This document shows positions 16,443 through 25,176 of a stretch of 64,000 bases of DNA, piece after piece. The DNA comes from Superficieibacter sp. HKU1 (GTDB taxonomy: Bacteria; Pseudomonadota; Gammaproteobacteria; Enterobacterales; Enterobacteriaceae): positions 1,240,001 through 1,304,000 of the forward strand of contig NZ_CP119754.1 in NCBI RefSeq assembly GCF_029319185.1. The letters run 5' to 3'. Position 1 is the stretch's first letter; every line of letters begins with the position of its first letter. A program made the position numbers and the translations under genes. The notes beneath the pieces were generated by a model, which made no database searches, was not told the DNA's origin, and was given only the letters and a program-made list of their open reading frames with translations.

Positions 16443-17807
16443 ATGAGCTCACGTTTATCGGTTCTCGAAAAGAGCGCCTATGGCGCTGGAGATATGGCGC
16501 TGACCATATCAATTATTTCGGCTTCAATCTTAATTTATGCTTTTCTTGTTCAGGTGGTAGGACTAACGCCTGTTGATGCAGGCTGGATTTTAATGATCGT
16601 CAGAACCATAGATGCGGTATCCGACCCATTAATGGGAATATTAACCAGTAAATTCCGTACCCGGCTTGGACGTTACCGGCATTGGTTAATTATCGGCGCA
16701 TTACCCTTCGGCGTGTCACTCTGGCTATTGTTCACGACCTTCGGCCAAACCTACGGCGAGAAAATGGCGTGGTCAACCGGTGTTTATATTTTTAATAGCC
16801 TTTCATTTACCGTATTGGCAATTCCCTATATTTCATTAATCGGTGTAATAACTTCCGATCCGCAGGAACGCCTGAATGCCAATGCGTTTCGCTTTCCGAT
16901 GGCAAAAGTGGCCACGCTGATTGTCTCGACATTCGTTCCCTGGTGGGTGACTCAGGGGAGCGATCCTCGCAGTAACTACGCGATGGCATTTGCCGTCGTC
17001 GGCGCAGTCAGCGTGGCGATTATGCTGTTTTGCGCCTTTAACGTAAAAGAGCGCGTGATTAAGACACAAGCTGCCGAACCTCTGGCGCGTCAAATTAAAG
17101 GGCTGGTTAAGAACGATCAGTGGCAGGTCATCAGTCTTGCAATGATCGTATTGTTCGTTGGTTTTCTGGTCAATGGCAGCGTCGCTATTCTGTATGGTAA
17201 AGAGTTTGCTGGTGCCAGCGATGGGTTTGGCATCGCACTCTTTATGAGTATGGGATCGATTGGCGGCATTCTGGGGCCGTTGGTTTCCACCTGGCTTACC
17301 CGCTTTTACTGTAAAGTAAAAGTCTTTCGCTATTCCATGTATGCGTCAGCGCTGATGTCCGTTCTGGCATGGTGGATGGTTGGTAAAGGCGATATTTATG
17401 GCGCGACCATTTTTTATTTGCTGTGTTCGATCGTATCGCAGATCAATACGCCCATTCTCTGGTCTTCTATTACCGAAGCATCTGATTACGGCTTATGTAA
17501 AACCGGGATCGATGCGTCCGGGCTGGCAATTGGTATGATTTCGTTTTGTCAGAAACTGGGGATGGGGATTGCCGGGCCCATTACCGGTTACCTTCTGGCG
17601 TGGGTTGGCTATACCTCGCTGGGCGCGCAGAGCGTAGAAGCGGTGGCCGGATTATCCTGGATTATGCTTCTGGTGCCCGCGTGTTTCTATCTGCTAACCG
17701 GAATCATTATGCGTTATTATTTTATTAACAATGCTTATTATTCTCAGATGATGAATTCGTGCGTATTGCAAGGAATTAACGGATCGTTAAAAGCTGAAGC
17801 GGAATAG
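16443..17807 (+). CDS. GPH-family glycoside:cation symporter
   Basis: Twelve-helix transporter of 454 residues in the glycoside-pentoside-hexuronide family (MelB, YicJ, XynB types). Family signatures are EKSAYGAGDMA at the N-terminus, TIDAVSDPLMGILTSKFRTRLGRYRHW after helix 2, and PILWSSITEASDYGLCKTG in the second half. It lacks the fused IIA-like tail seen in LacS. It lies 91 bases downstream of the GH172 gene and probably imports the glycoside that GH172 hydrolyses. Substrate specificity cannot be read from sequence. Confidence 0.9.
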   Translation: MSSRLSVLEKSAYGAGDMALTISIISASILIYAFLVQVVGLTPVDAGWILMIVRTIDAVSDPLMGILTSKFRTRLGRYRHWLIIGALPFGVSLWLLFTTFGQTYGEKMAWSTGVYIFNSLSFTVLAIPYISLIGVITSDPQERLNANAFRFPMAKVATLIVSTFVPWWVTQGSDPRSNYAMAFAVVGAVSVAIMLFCAFNVKERVIKTQAAEPLARQIKGLVKNDQWQVISLAMIVLFVGFLVNGSVAILYGKEFAGASDGFGIALFMSMGSIGGILGPLVSTWLTRFYCKVKVFRYSMYASALMSVLAWWMVGKGDIYGATIFYLLCSIVSQINTPILWSSITEASDYGLCKTGIDASGLAIGMISFCQKLGMGIAGPITGYLLAWVGYTSLGAQSVEAVAGLSWIMLLVPACFYLLTGIIMRYYFINNAYYSQMMNSCVLQGINGSLKAEAE

Positions 17808-17821
17808 GCAACGACTAAAGC

Positions 17822-17847
17822 CTGCGTGGTACCAGTGTGCCACGCAG
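17822..17847. terminator. Hairpin between convergent transporter and regulator genes
   Basis: CTGCGTGG-(10)-CCACGCAG lies between the two convergent stops. The T-run on the plus strand starts about 15 bases later (GTTTTTTTT inside the end of the lacI-type gene), so termination is plausible but not textbook. Confidence 0.45.
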
Positions 17848-17853
17848 TGGGTG

Positions 17854-18852
17854 TTAATCGTTTTTTTTGCGGCTGATTAGCTTCATCTGTACTTTTATGA
17901 CTTCATTGACCGGATTATCGTCAAGCGCATTTTGCATAAGTTCAAAGGCCTTTTCTGCCCAGGTATCTTCATCCTGTTGCATTGACCAGACGTTGTTTCC
18001 AAGGAAACCCAGCATAGGATGCTCATCAAAAGTGCCAATATTAATATCTGCCGGAATGAGGCCAAAACGTTCCCGTAAAGCGTCTGTTGCCCCTTCAAGT
18101 ACCGGCAGGGATGAGGCGATAAACGCATCAGGTTTTCCATGCGTATCAAGAAGCTGATTCATCATCTGGTACCCCCCTTCGTGGGAATTACCTGAGCCGG
18201 TCATGACCCAGCTTTCCGCTGGTAAGCCGCGTTCCAGCAGTGCTTTTTGATAACCGGCTATGCGTTCACGAATACTGGGTAACTGTGGATCGCCCACCAG
18301 AAACCAGAGCGGCAGTTTACCCGCATCAAGTACGCTGTTGGCCAGCGTTTCGCCTCCTGCAAAATTATGGCTCTCAACCAGCGGCGTCGTGGCGAAAGTA
18401 AAGTCTCTGTCCAGAAGGACCAGCGGTTTTTTAACCAGCCGTAAATGGTGCTGTTGATTTTCCAGCGTGGCGGGCACGACAAACAGCCCGTCGATGTTGC
18501 GTGCGATGAGGGATTTGACCAGTTTATTTTCATAATCAACGTCATCGTAGGTGCAGGTGATCATTAACTGATAACCCGATCGGCGGCAGCGTAGCTCCAG
18601 CTTTTCAGCGAGGGTCGCGAAAAATACGTTTGAAATATTGGGAATAATTAACCCTAACGTATCCGTTTTGTTCAGTTTCAGGCTGCGTGCAGAGTGATTG
18701 AGAACATAGCCATAACGCTCGACGTGCGTGTGTATTCTGTTTTGTGTTCTGGCGCTAATGCGGTATTGCTCCGCCTTACCGTTGAGCACCAGCCGCACGG
18801 TGGTGACGGATAAGTTCAAATCGTTCGCAATCTGTTCAACTGTTTTGGCCAT
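17854..18852 (-). CDS. LacI-family transcriptional regulator of the sugar island
   Basis: The 332-residue protein has an N-terminal LacI helix-turn-helix (KTVEQIANDLNLSVTTVRLVLNG, about residues 3-25), a hinge helix (HSARSLKL) and a periplasmic-binding-protein-like effector domain. Domain landmarks include LGLIIPNISNVFFATL, GLFVVPATLENQ and INIGTFDEHPML. It is divergent from the fucI-like gene across a 221-base region with a CRP box and operator, and convergent with the transporter. It most likely represses both flanking units through the identical 18-bp palindromes, and an imported sugar or pathway product would relieve this. It may also autoregulate. Confidence 0.9.
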   Translation of the reverse strand: MAKTVEQIANDLNLSVTTVRLVLNGKAEQYRISARTQNRIHTHVERYGYVLNHSARSLKLNKTDTLGLIIPNISNVFFATLAEKLELRCRRSGYQLMITCTYDDVDYENKLVKSLIARNIDGLFVVPATLENQQHHLRLVKKPLVLLDRDFTFATTPLVESHNFAGGETLANSVLDAGKLPLWFLVGDPQLPSIRERIAGYQKALLERGLPAESWVMTGSGNSHEGGYQMMNQLLDTHGKPDAFIASSLPVLEGATDALRERFGLIPADINIGTFDEHPMLGFLGNNVWSMQQDEDTWAEKAFELMQNALDDNPVNEVIKVQMKLISRKKND

Positions 18853-18958
18853 CTCTGCCTGTCTCTATCTTATTCATTACTGTGAATATTTAACCCTTAT
18901 CCGGTCAGTATACCCCTTATCTGTTGATATCGCGTTCCCTCCCTTTCAGTTATTGAGA

Positions 18959-18974
18959 TGTGATGTCGTTCACA
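18959..18974. promoter_or_regulatory. CRP box, perfect consensus, upstream of the fucI-like operon
   Basis: TGTGA-TGTCGT-TCACA matches the CRP consensus TGTGA-N6-TCACA at all ten conserved positions. It lies in the divergent region between the regulator and fucI-like genes, about 45-60 bases before the operator. It indicates control by cAMP-CRP. Confidence 0.75.
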
Positions 18975-18991
18975 AGTTACAGGGAAATTGA

Positions 18992-19021
18992 TTGTTTTTA
19001 ACGTAGTGGAATTCATATGCT
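18992..19021 (+). promoter_or_regulatory. Candidate promoter of the fucI-like operon
   Basis: TTGTTT (18992-18997), an 18-base spacer and TATGCT (19016-19021) form a weak sigma-70 pair. The -10 overlaps operator copy 2, so repressor binding would exclude RNA polymerase. Confidence 0.4.
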
Positions 19022-19035
19022 AACTCGAGTTAGCA
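19018..19035. promoter_or_regulatory. 18-bp palindromic operator, copy 2 (LacI-type)
   Basis: TGCTAACTCGAGTTAGCA is identical to the copy at 14905-14922. It lies 38 bases before the start of the fucI-like gene and ties the two divergent halves of the island into one regulon. Confidence 0.85.
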
Positions 19036-19073
19036 AGGATTTTTATTTATCTATCTGAAAGTAAGGAGCGATT

Positions 19074-20855
19074 ATGGCGGGTAAAATGATATTGCCACGT
19101 GTCGGCATCCGTCCGGTGATTGATGGACGGCGGATGGGAATACGCGAATCTCTTGAAGGTCAGACGATGGCAATGGCCCAGGCCGCGGTCAGTCTGATCA
19201 CGCAAAAATTACGTCATGCCTGCGGAACGGCGATTGAGTGTGTGATTGCCGATACGTGCATTGCCGGGCTGGCAGAGGCCGCTGCCTGCGAAGAAAAGTT
19301 TGCGGCGCACAATGTTGGTTTAACGCTGACGGTAACGCCCTGCTGGTGCTATGGCAGCGAGACGATTGATATGGAGCCGCAGCGTCCGAAAGCGATTTGG
19401 GGCTTTAATGGCACCGAGCGGCCGGGGGCGGTATATCTGGCGGCGGCGCTTGCTGCGCATAATCAAAAAGGGCTACCGGCGTTTGCTATCTATAGCCAGG
19501 ACGTTCAGGATGCGGGGGATACCGCTATTCCGGCAGACGTTGAAGAGAAGATCCTGCGCTTTGTCCGCGCCGGATTAACCGTCGCCGCGCTGAAGGGCAA
19601 AAGCTATCTTTCGTTAGGCGGCGTGTCTATGGGGATTGCCGGTTCCATTGTCGATCATGCTTTTTTTGAATCCTGGCTGGGTATGAAAGTCCAGGCTGTC
19701 GATATGACGGAATTGCGCCGCCGCATCGACCATCATATTTATGATGAAGAAGAGGCCGAACTGGCGCTGAACTGGGCGCAACGACGTTTTCATTTTGGTG
19801 AAGATAAAAATACGTCAGCCCTGCGTCTTAGCGCAGAACAAAACCAGCATGTACTGCGTGAAAGTCTGCTCATTGCGATATGCATCCGCGACATGATGCA
19901 GGGTAATGCCAGACTTGCCGGCCTCGGCAGAGAAGAGGAGGCGCTGGGATATAACGCTATCGCCGCCGGGTTTCAGGGACAGCGTCACTGGAGCGATCAG
20001 TATCCCAACGCGGATATGGCGGAAGCGCTACTGAACAGCTCTTTCGACTGGAACGGCGTACGGCAGCCCGCGATTGTGGCGACGGAAAACGACAGTCTTA
20101 ACGGCGTCGCGATGCTGTTTGGGCATTTGCTAACGGGAACCGCACAAATCTTTGCGGACGTCAGAACCTACTGGTCCCCGGCGGCCGTTGAACGCGTAAC
20201 CGGGCATCAGCTTAGCGGTCGGGCTTCCCATGGCATCATTCATTTGATTAATTCCGGGTCGGCGGCGCTGGATGGCACCGGTCAGCAAACGGATTCGTCC
20301 GGCCATCCGACGTTAAAACCGCACTGGCAGGTGACGCCGCAGGAAGCCGATGCCTGTCTTGATGCGACGACCTGGTATCCCGCTATGCGCGAGTATTTTC
20401 GCGGCGGCGGCTACTCGTCCAGTTTTCTGAGTCGCGGCGGCATTCCCTTTACCATGACGCGAATTAATTTAATCGCGGGCCTTGGTCCCGTTTTGCAAAT
20501 TGCCGAAGGCTGGAGCGTGGAACTGCCGCAGGGAGTTCATCACATCCTTAATCAGCGTACCGATCCGAGCTGGCCAACCACCTGGTTTGCGCCGAGGCTA
20601 ACAGGGCAGGGGGCTTTCCGGGATGTATATACGATGATGGCGAACTGGGGCGCTAATCATGGGGTATTAACCGCCGGTCACGTCGGTGCGGATTTCATCA
20701 CTCTGGCATCAATGCTGCGTATTCCGGTCTGCATGCATAATCTGCAAAATAAAGATATCTGGCGTCCTTCCGCCTGGGCAGCACATGGCATGGATGTTGA
20801 AGGTCAGGATTATCGGGCCTGTCAGAATTACGGGCCGCTGTACAAGCGTTACTAA
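19074..20855 (+). CDS. L-fucose/D-arabinose isomerase paralogue (FucI family)
   Basis: The 593-residue protein is closely similar to E. coli FucI (591 residues), a Mn2+ aldose-ketose isomerase that converts L-fucose to L-fuculose and also D-arabinose to D-ribulose. The metal ligands and catalytic residues are conserved as E338 (ATENDSLNG), D362 (FADVRTYWSP) and H529 (NWGANHGVL), equivalent to E337, D361 and H528. It starts at ATG with TAAGGAG 7 bases upstream. No fucK or fucA is adjacent, so this is not the canonical fuc operon. With GH172 as partner, D-arabinose is the more likely substrate (inference). Confidence 0.93.
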   Translation: MAGKMILPRVGIRPVIDGRRMGIRESLEGQTMAMAQAAVSLITQKLRHACGTAIECVIADTCIAGLAEAAACEEKFAAHNVGLTLTVTPCWCYGSETIDMEPQRPKAIWGFNGTERPGAVYLAAALAAHNQKGLPAFAIYSQDVQDAGDTAIPADVEEKILRFVRAGLTVAALKGKSYLSLGGVSMGIAGSIVDHAFFESWLGMKVQAVDMTELRRRIDHHIYDEEEAELALNWAQRRFHFGEDKNTSALRLSAEQNQHVLRESLLIAICIRDMMQGNARLAGLGREEEALGYNAIAAGFQGQRHWSDQYPNADMAEALLNSSFDWNGVRQPAIVATENDSLNGVAMLFGHLLTGTAQIFADVRTYWSPAAVERVTGHQLSGRASHGIIHLINSGSAALDGTGQQTDSSGHPTLKPHWQVTPQEADACLDATTWYPAMREYFRGGGYSSSFLSRGGIPFTMTRINLIAGLGPVLQIAEGWSVELPQGVHHILNQRTDPSWPTTWFAPRLTGQGAFRDVYTMMANWGANHGVLTAGHVGADFITLASMLRIPVCMHNLQNKDIWRPSAWAAHGMDVEGQDYRACQNYGPLYKRY

Positions 20856-20870
20856 CCAGGGAGTTCCGGC

Positions 20871-21293
20871 ATGCTTAAAAATATTTCGCCATTCCTCTCG
20901 CCGGCGTTACTGAAAACGCTGGCGGAAATGGGTCACGGCGATGAAATTCTGCTGGCCGACGCGCATTTCCCGGCGCACTCGCTGAGCGACAGGGTAATCC
21001 GTGCCGATGGCCTGTCGGTAAGCCAGCTTCTGACGGCGATTATGCCGCTGATAGAACTGGACGACCGCGTTGAACCGTTAATCATGATGGCGTTTGACGA
21101 AGAGATCGCGGGGAAGGATGTCGTAGAGCAGCGCTATAGTAAGGTGCTTGAATCTTTTCGCAATGAAGTGCGCTTTATCCGGGTGGGTCGTGAAGATTTT
21201 TATCAGAGGGCGCGCCAGGCTTACGCCATCGTGCTTACCGGCGAAACGGCGGCATACGGCAATCTGATCCTCAGAAAAGGCGTCACGTTATAA
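20871..21293 (+). CDS. FucU-family sugar mutarotase paralogue
   Basis: The 140-residue protein has the length of E. coli FucU, which interconverts alpha and beta anomers of L-fucose and ribose. Conserved residues include H22 in EMGHGDEI, D30 in LADAHFPAHS, and the C-terminal TGETAAYGNLILRKGV with the active-site Tyr. It lies 15 bases after the isomerase gene in the same operon. A mutarotase fits, because hydrolysis by GH172 and uptake by FucI may need different anomers. The last island gene before cyoE. Confidence 0.92.
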   Translation: MLKNISPFLSPALLKTLAEMGHGDEILLADAHFPAHSLSDRVIRADGLSVSQLLTAIMPLIELDDRVEPLIMMAFDEEIAGKDVVEQRYSKVLESFRNEVRFIRVGREDFYQRARQAYAIVLTGETAAYGNLILRKGVTL

Positions 21294-21326
21294 AGAAAAA
21301 AGGCATAGCCTGGGCTATGCCTTTTA
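21293..21326. terminator. Bidirectional terminator between fucU-like gene and cyoE
   Basis: A run of A, AAGGCATAG-CCTGGG-CTATGCCTTTT: a strong stem with A-run on one side and T-run on the other, serving both convergent operons. Confidence 0.85.
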
Positions 21327-21331
21327 TAGGC

Positions 21332-22219
21332 TTACCAGACGTAAGCCAGCAAACTATGTGAATCCGGCACCATAAAGTCCACGGACATCATTACGCTCAG
21401 CGCGGTAATGGCGATGATGGAAAAGCCGAACAGCTTGCGTGCCCAGACTTTATCATCTTCCACTTTGTAACCGCGCAACGCCATCCCGAGCCACCAGACG
21501 CTTACCGCAGCGGCGACGATCAGATATTTATATCCGGCGTAGCCGCCCAGAGTCAGCATCAGCGTGGCGATAGCAAACGCTACGATGTACAGCGTAATGT
21601 GGTTTTTTGCCACTGAAATGCCTTTCACGACCGGCAGAACCGGAATGTTCGCCGCCTGATAATCCTTAAAGCGGAAAATCGCAATGGCGTAGGAGTGGGG
21701 CATCTGCCACAGACTGAAAATAGCCAGCAGGATGGCCGCTCCACTGTCGAACTGATTGGCGACCGCGCAGTAGCCAATCACCGGCGGCGCAGCGCCGGAG
21801 AGAGAGCCAATCAGCGTGCCGTAGACCGAGTGACGTTTCATATACAGGCTATAAACACCCACATACACCACGAAACCCATCACCCCCAGCCAGCAGGCCA
21901 GCGGATTGGCACCGAACCACAGCAGCATAAAGCCAGCAATACCCAACAAGGTGGCATACACCAGCGAGACTTTTGGCGAGATCAGCCCCTTGACCAGCAC
22001 CCGATTTTTCGTCCGCTCCATCTTACGATCGATGTCACGGTCGATATAGTTGTTAAAAACACAACCAGAGGCGACCACCAGAGATACGCCAAGCAGCGTA
22101 TAGATGAACAGCGGATAGTTAATGCTGCCTTTTGAGGCCAGCAGGAATCCGCCTATCACCGAGATCAGGTTGCCAAAAATGATGCCTGGTTTTGTTACTT
22201 GCAGGTATTGCTTAAACAT
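21332..22219 (-). CDS. cyoE: Protoheme IX farnesyltransferase (heme O synthase)
   Basis: Membrane UbiA-family prenyltransferase adding farnesyl to heme b to give heme O for cytochrome bo3. The 295 residues carry the aspartate-rich motif NYIDRDIDRKMERT (roughly residues 60-75) and about nine transmembrane helices. It is the last gene of the cyo operon and begins 11 bases after cyoD. Confidence 0.97.
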   Translation of the reverse strand: MFKQYLQVTKPGIIFGNLISVIGGFLLASKGSINYPLFIYTLLGVSLVVASGCVFNNYIDRDIDRKMERTKNRVLVKGLISPKVSLVYATLLGIAGFMLLWFGANPLACWLGVMGFVVYVGVYSLYMKRHSVYGTLIGSLSGAAPPVIGYCAVANQFDSGAAILLAIFSLWQMPHSYAIAIFRFKDYQAANIPVLPVVKGISVAKNHITLYIVAFAIATLMLTLGGYAGYKYLIVAAAVSVWWLGMALRGYKVEDDKVWARKLFGFSIIAITALSVMMSVDFMVPDSHSLLAYVW

Positions 22220-22230
22220 ACTCGCCGCTC

Positions 22231-22560
22231 TTAGTGAAGCATCATGTTGTAGTTAAGGTTCCACATAATCCAGATCGAACCCACTACCAGGATGGCGATG
22301 ATAATCACGGTAAAGACAAAGGCCGTCAGGTTCCAGCGCTCCTCAGAAGAGGTATTCATGTGCAGGAAGCAGACCAGATGTACCAGAATCTGTACCACTG
22401 CGGTAACCAGAATGGTTCCGAGGATCGCACCGTGCGATATGGCACCGCTCATCACCAGCCAGAACGGAATAACCGTCAGGATGATCGACAGGATAAATCC
22501 TGTCATGTAGGTTTTCACGCTGCCGTGGGACGCGCCGTTGTGATCGGTTGAATGACTCAT
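22231..22560 (-). CDS. cyoD: Cytochrome bo3 ubiquinol oxidase subunit IV
   Basis: Small three-helix subunit (109 residues) that assists assembly of the oxidase. The start at MSHSTDHNGASHGSVKTYMTG gives the E. coli length; the frame is open further upstream inside cyoC. Its ATG overlaps the cyoC stop as TAATG, which indicates translational coupling. Confidence 0.97.
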   Translation of the reverse strand: MSHSTDHNGASHGSVKTYMTGFILSIILTVIPFWLVMSGAISHGAILGTILVTAVVQILVHLVCFLHMNTSSEERWNLTAFVFTVIIIAILVVGSIWIMWNLNYNMMLH

Positions 22561-23174
22561 TACATCGCCCCCATCAAGTAAACTACAGAGAACACACAGA
22601 TCCACACCACGTCGAGGAAGTGCCAGAACAGGCTCAGGCACATAATACGCGTGCGGTTTGTGCTGGTCAGGCCGCGACGGGATACCTGAATCATCAGGAT
22701 CGCCATCCATACCAGACCAGAGGTCACGTGCAGACCGTGAGTCCCTACCAGCGCAAAGAACGCCGACAGGAAGCCGCTGCGGTCAGGACCAAAACCTTCA
22801 GCAATCAGGTGATGGAATTCATAGATTTCCATTCCCACGAACCCGGCACCAAACAGGAAGGTGAGGGCAAGCCAGGTGATCACCTGGCTTTTGTTGTTTT
22901 TGTGCATGGCGATAGCCGCCATGCCGTAGGTAATGGAGCTAAACAACAGCAGGAAAGTCTCTACCAGCACGAACGGCAGTTCAAAAATGTCCTTACCGGT
23001 CGGACCGCCCGCGGTGCCGTTAACCAGCACCGCATAGGTGGCGAACAGGCACGAGAACAGAATGCAGTCGCTCATCAGGTAGATCCAGAAACCGAACACT
23101 TTGTTCGATCCTGCATCGTGGTGCTCATGGTCATGCGCATGAGCCGTCGTTTGATTAAAGGTGCTCGTTGCCAT
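22560..23174 (-). CDS. cyoC: Cytochrome bo3 ubiquinol oxidase subunit III
   Basis: Five-helix subunit III of the haem-copper oxidase (204 residues), beginning MATSTFNQTTAHAHDHEHHD with a histidine-rich leader. It starts on the last base of cyoB and ends on the first of cyoD, so the cyo genes are tightly coupled. Confidence 0.97.
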   Translation of the reverse strand: MATSTFNQTTAHAHDHEHHDAGSNKVFGFWIYLMSDCILFSCLFATYAVLVNGTAGGPTGKDIFELPFVLVETFLLLFSSITYGMAAIAMHKNNKSQVITWLALTFLFGAGFVGMEIYEFHHLIAEGFGPDRSGFLSAFFALVGTHGLHVTSGLVWMAILMIQVSRRGLTSTNRTRIMCLSLFWHFLDVVWICVFSVVYLMGAM

Positions 23175-25156
23175 TATTTCAGCCCTGCCTTAGTGATTTC
23201 GTCGAAATGCTGTTTTTCCAGTTTTTCGACTTCCGCTACCGGCACGTAATAATCCACGTCTTCGTCAAAGCTTTTCACAATCCAGCTGATGATCATGCCT
23301 GCAAAGCTTGCGATAGCCAGCCACCAGATATGCCAGATCATGGCGAAACCAAACAGCGTGGCGAAAGCAGCAATGATGATGCCCGCACCCGTGTTTTTCG
23401 GCATATGAATCTCTTCATAGCGCTGCGGTTTTTGATACGCTTCGCCTTTGTCTTTCATTTCCCAGAAGGCGTCACGTTCATGAACGTGCGGCACCACGGC
23501 AAAGTTATAGAACGGCGGCGGAGAAGAGGTTGACCACTCCAGCGTACGGCCTCCCCACGGATCGCCCGTCAGGTCGCGGTTTAAATCGCGATCGCGGATA
23601 GAAACGTAGAACTGCGTCAGCTGGCAGAGGATACCGCAGGCGATCAGCGCCGCGCCGCCTGCTGCAATCATCAGCATCGAGTGGAACTGCGGATCGATCT
23701 GCTGGCTCAGACGACGGGTCATCCCCATGAAGCCCAGCACGTACAGCGGCATAAAGGCCACGAAGAAGCCGATGATCCAGAACCAGAATGCGCGCTTACC
23801 CCAGGTTTCATTCAGGGTGAAGCCAAAGGCTTTCGGCCACCAGTAGGTCAGACCCGCGAAGCAACCAAATACCACACCACCGATAATCACGTTATGGAAG
23901 TGGGCGATCAGGAACAGGCTGTTATGCAGAACAAAGTCCGCGCCCGGCACCGCCAGCAGAACGCCGGTCATACCGCCTACCGAGAAGGTAACGATAAAGC
24001 CGATGGTCCACATCATCGCCGTATTGAACTGGATACGGCCCTGATACATGGTGAACAACCAGTTGAAGATCTTCACCCCGGTCGGGATGGCGATGATCAT
24101 GGTGGTAATACCAAAGAAGGCGTTTACGTTCGCACCCGCACCCATGGTGAAGAAGTGGTGCAGCCAGACGATAAACGACAGGATGGTAATACAGACGGTT
24201 GCCCACACCAGCGAGGTGTAGCCGAACAGACGTTTACGCGAGAAGGTTGCGGCGATTTCGGAGAACACCCCGAAGACCGGCAGAACCAGGATGTACACTT
24301 CCGGATGGCCCCAGGCCCAGATCAGGTTGATGTACATCATCATGTTGCCGCCCATATCGTTGGTAAAGAAATGGGTACCGATATAACGGTCAAGGGTCAG
24401 CAACGCGACGGTAACGGTCAGGATCGGGAAGGAGACGATAATCAGGATGTTCGCACACAGCGACGCCCAGGTGAATACCGGCATTTTGAACATCGTCATG
24501 CCCGGCGCACGCATACGCAGGATGGTAACGAAGAAGTTAATCCCGGTCAGCGTCGTCCCGATACCCGAGAGCTGCAGGCTCCAGATCCAGTAATCGACCC
24601 CCACGCTTGGACTGTACTCTATTCCCGAGAGCGGCGGATAGGCCAGCCAGCCGGTCTGTGCGAATTCGCCCAGGCCCAGTGACAGGTTTACCAGAATCAC
24701 CCCGACCACCGTGAACCAGAAGCTCAGGTTGTTCAGGAACGGGAACGCAACGTCGCGCGCGCCGATCTGCAGCGGAACCACCAGGTTCATCAGACCGATA
24801 ACGAACGGCATCGCCACGAAGAAGATCATGATCACGCCGTGGGCGGTGAAGACCTGATCGTAGTGATGGGGCGGCAGAAATCCTGCTTCGCCCGCCGAGG
24901 CCAGCGCCTGCTGGCTACGCATCATGATGGCATCGGCAAAGCCACGCAGCAGCATCACAATCGCTACGATGACATACATGATACCAAGTCGTTTGTGGTC
25001 CACAGACGTGAGCCACTCTTTCCATAACCAGGACCATTTACCGAAGTAAGTGATCGCTGCTAATACCGCCAGACCACCGATGATAATACCGGCGATCGTC
25101 ACCATGATAATGGGTTCATGGTACGGCACTGCATCCAGTGTAAGTTTTCCGAACAT
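23174..25156 (-). CDS. cyoB: Cytochrome bo3 ubiquinol oxidase subunit I
   Basis: Catalytic subunit carrying low-spin haem b, high-spin haem o and CuB; it reduces oxygen and pumps protons in the inner membrane. The 660 residues span about 15 helices. The metal ligands are visible: FTAHGVIM (H106), WGHPEVYIL (H284 with cross-linked Tyr), LHHFFTMG (H333, H334) and HFHNVIIGG (H419, H421). It is three residues shorter at the C-terminus than the E. coli protein, which ends with NGN. Confidence 0.98.
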   Translation of the reverse strand: MFGKLTLDAVPYHEPIIMVTIAGIIIGGLAVLAAITYFGKWSWLWKEWLTSVDHKRLGIMYVIVAIVMLLRGFADAIMMRSQQALASAGEAGFLPPHHYDQVFTAHGVIMIFFVAMPFVIGLMNLVVPLQIGARDVAFPFLNNLSFWFTVVGVILVNLSLGLGEFAQTGWLAYPPLSGIEYSPSVGVDYWIWSLQLSGIGTTLTGINFFVTILRMRAPGMTMFKMPVFTWASLCANILIIVSFPILTVTVALLTLDRYIGTHFFTNDMGGNMMMYINLIWAWGHPEVYILVLPVFGVFSEIAATFSRKRLFGYTSLVWATVCITILSFIVWLHHFFTMGAGANVNAFFGITTMIIAIPTGVKIFNWLFTMYQGRIQFNTAMMWTIGFIVTFSVGGMTGVLLAVPGADFVLHNSLFLIAHFHNVIIGGVVFGCFAGLTYWWPKAFGFTLNETWGKRAFWFWIIGFFVAFMPLYVLGFMGMTRRLSQQIDPQFHSMLMIAAGGAALIACGILCQLTQFYVSIRDRDLNRDLTGDPWGGRTLEWSTSSPPPFYNFAVVPHVHERDAFWEMKDKGEAYQKPQRYEEIHMPKNTGAGIIIAAFATLFGFAMIWHIWWLAIASFAGMIISWIVKSFDEDVDYYVPVAEVEKLEKQHFDEITKAGLK

Positions 25157-25176
25157 CGTTTTCTTCCTCGGCCCCT

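Noticed and set aside
23681..24682. 333-codon plus-strand frame antisense to cyoB
   Set aside because: It mirrors a highly conserved cyoB coding region; composition (His/Gln/Asp rich, low hydrophobicity) is typical of an antisense shadow, and no ribosome site or family resemblance is seen.
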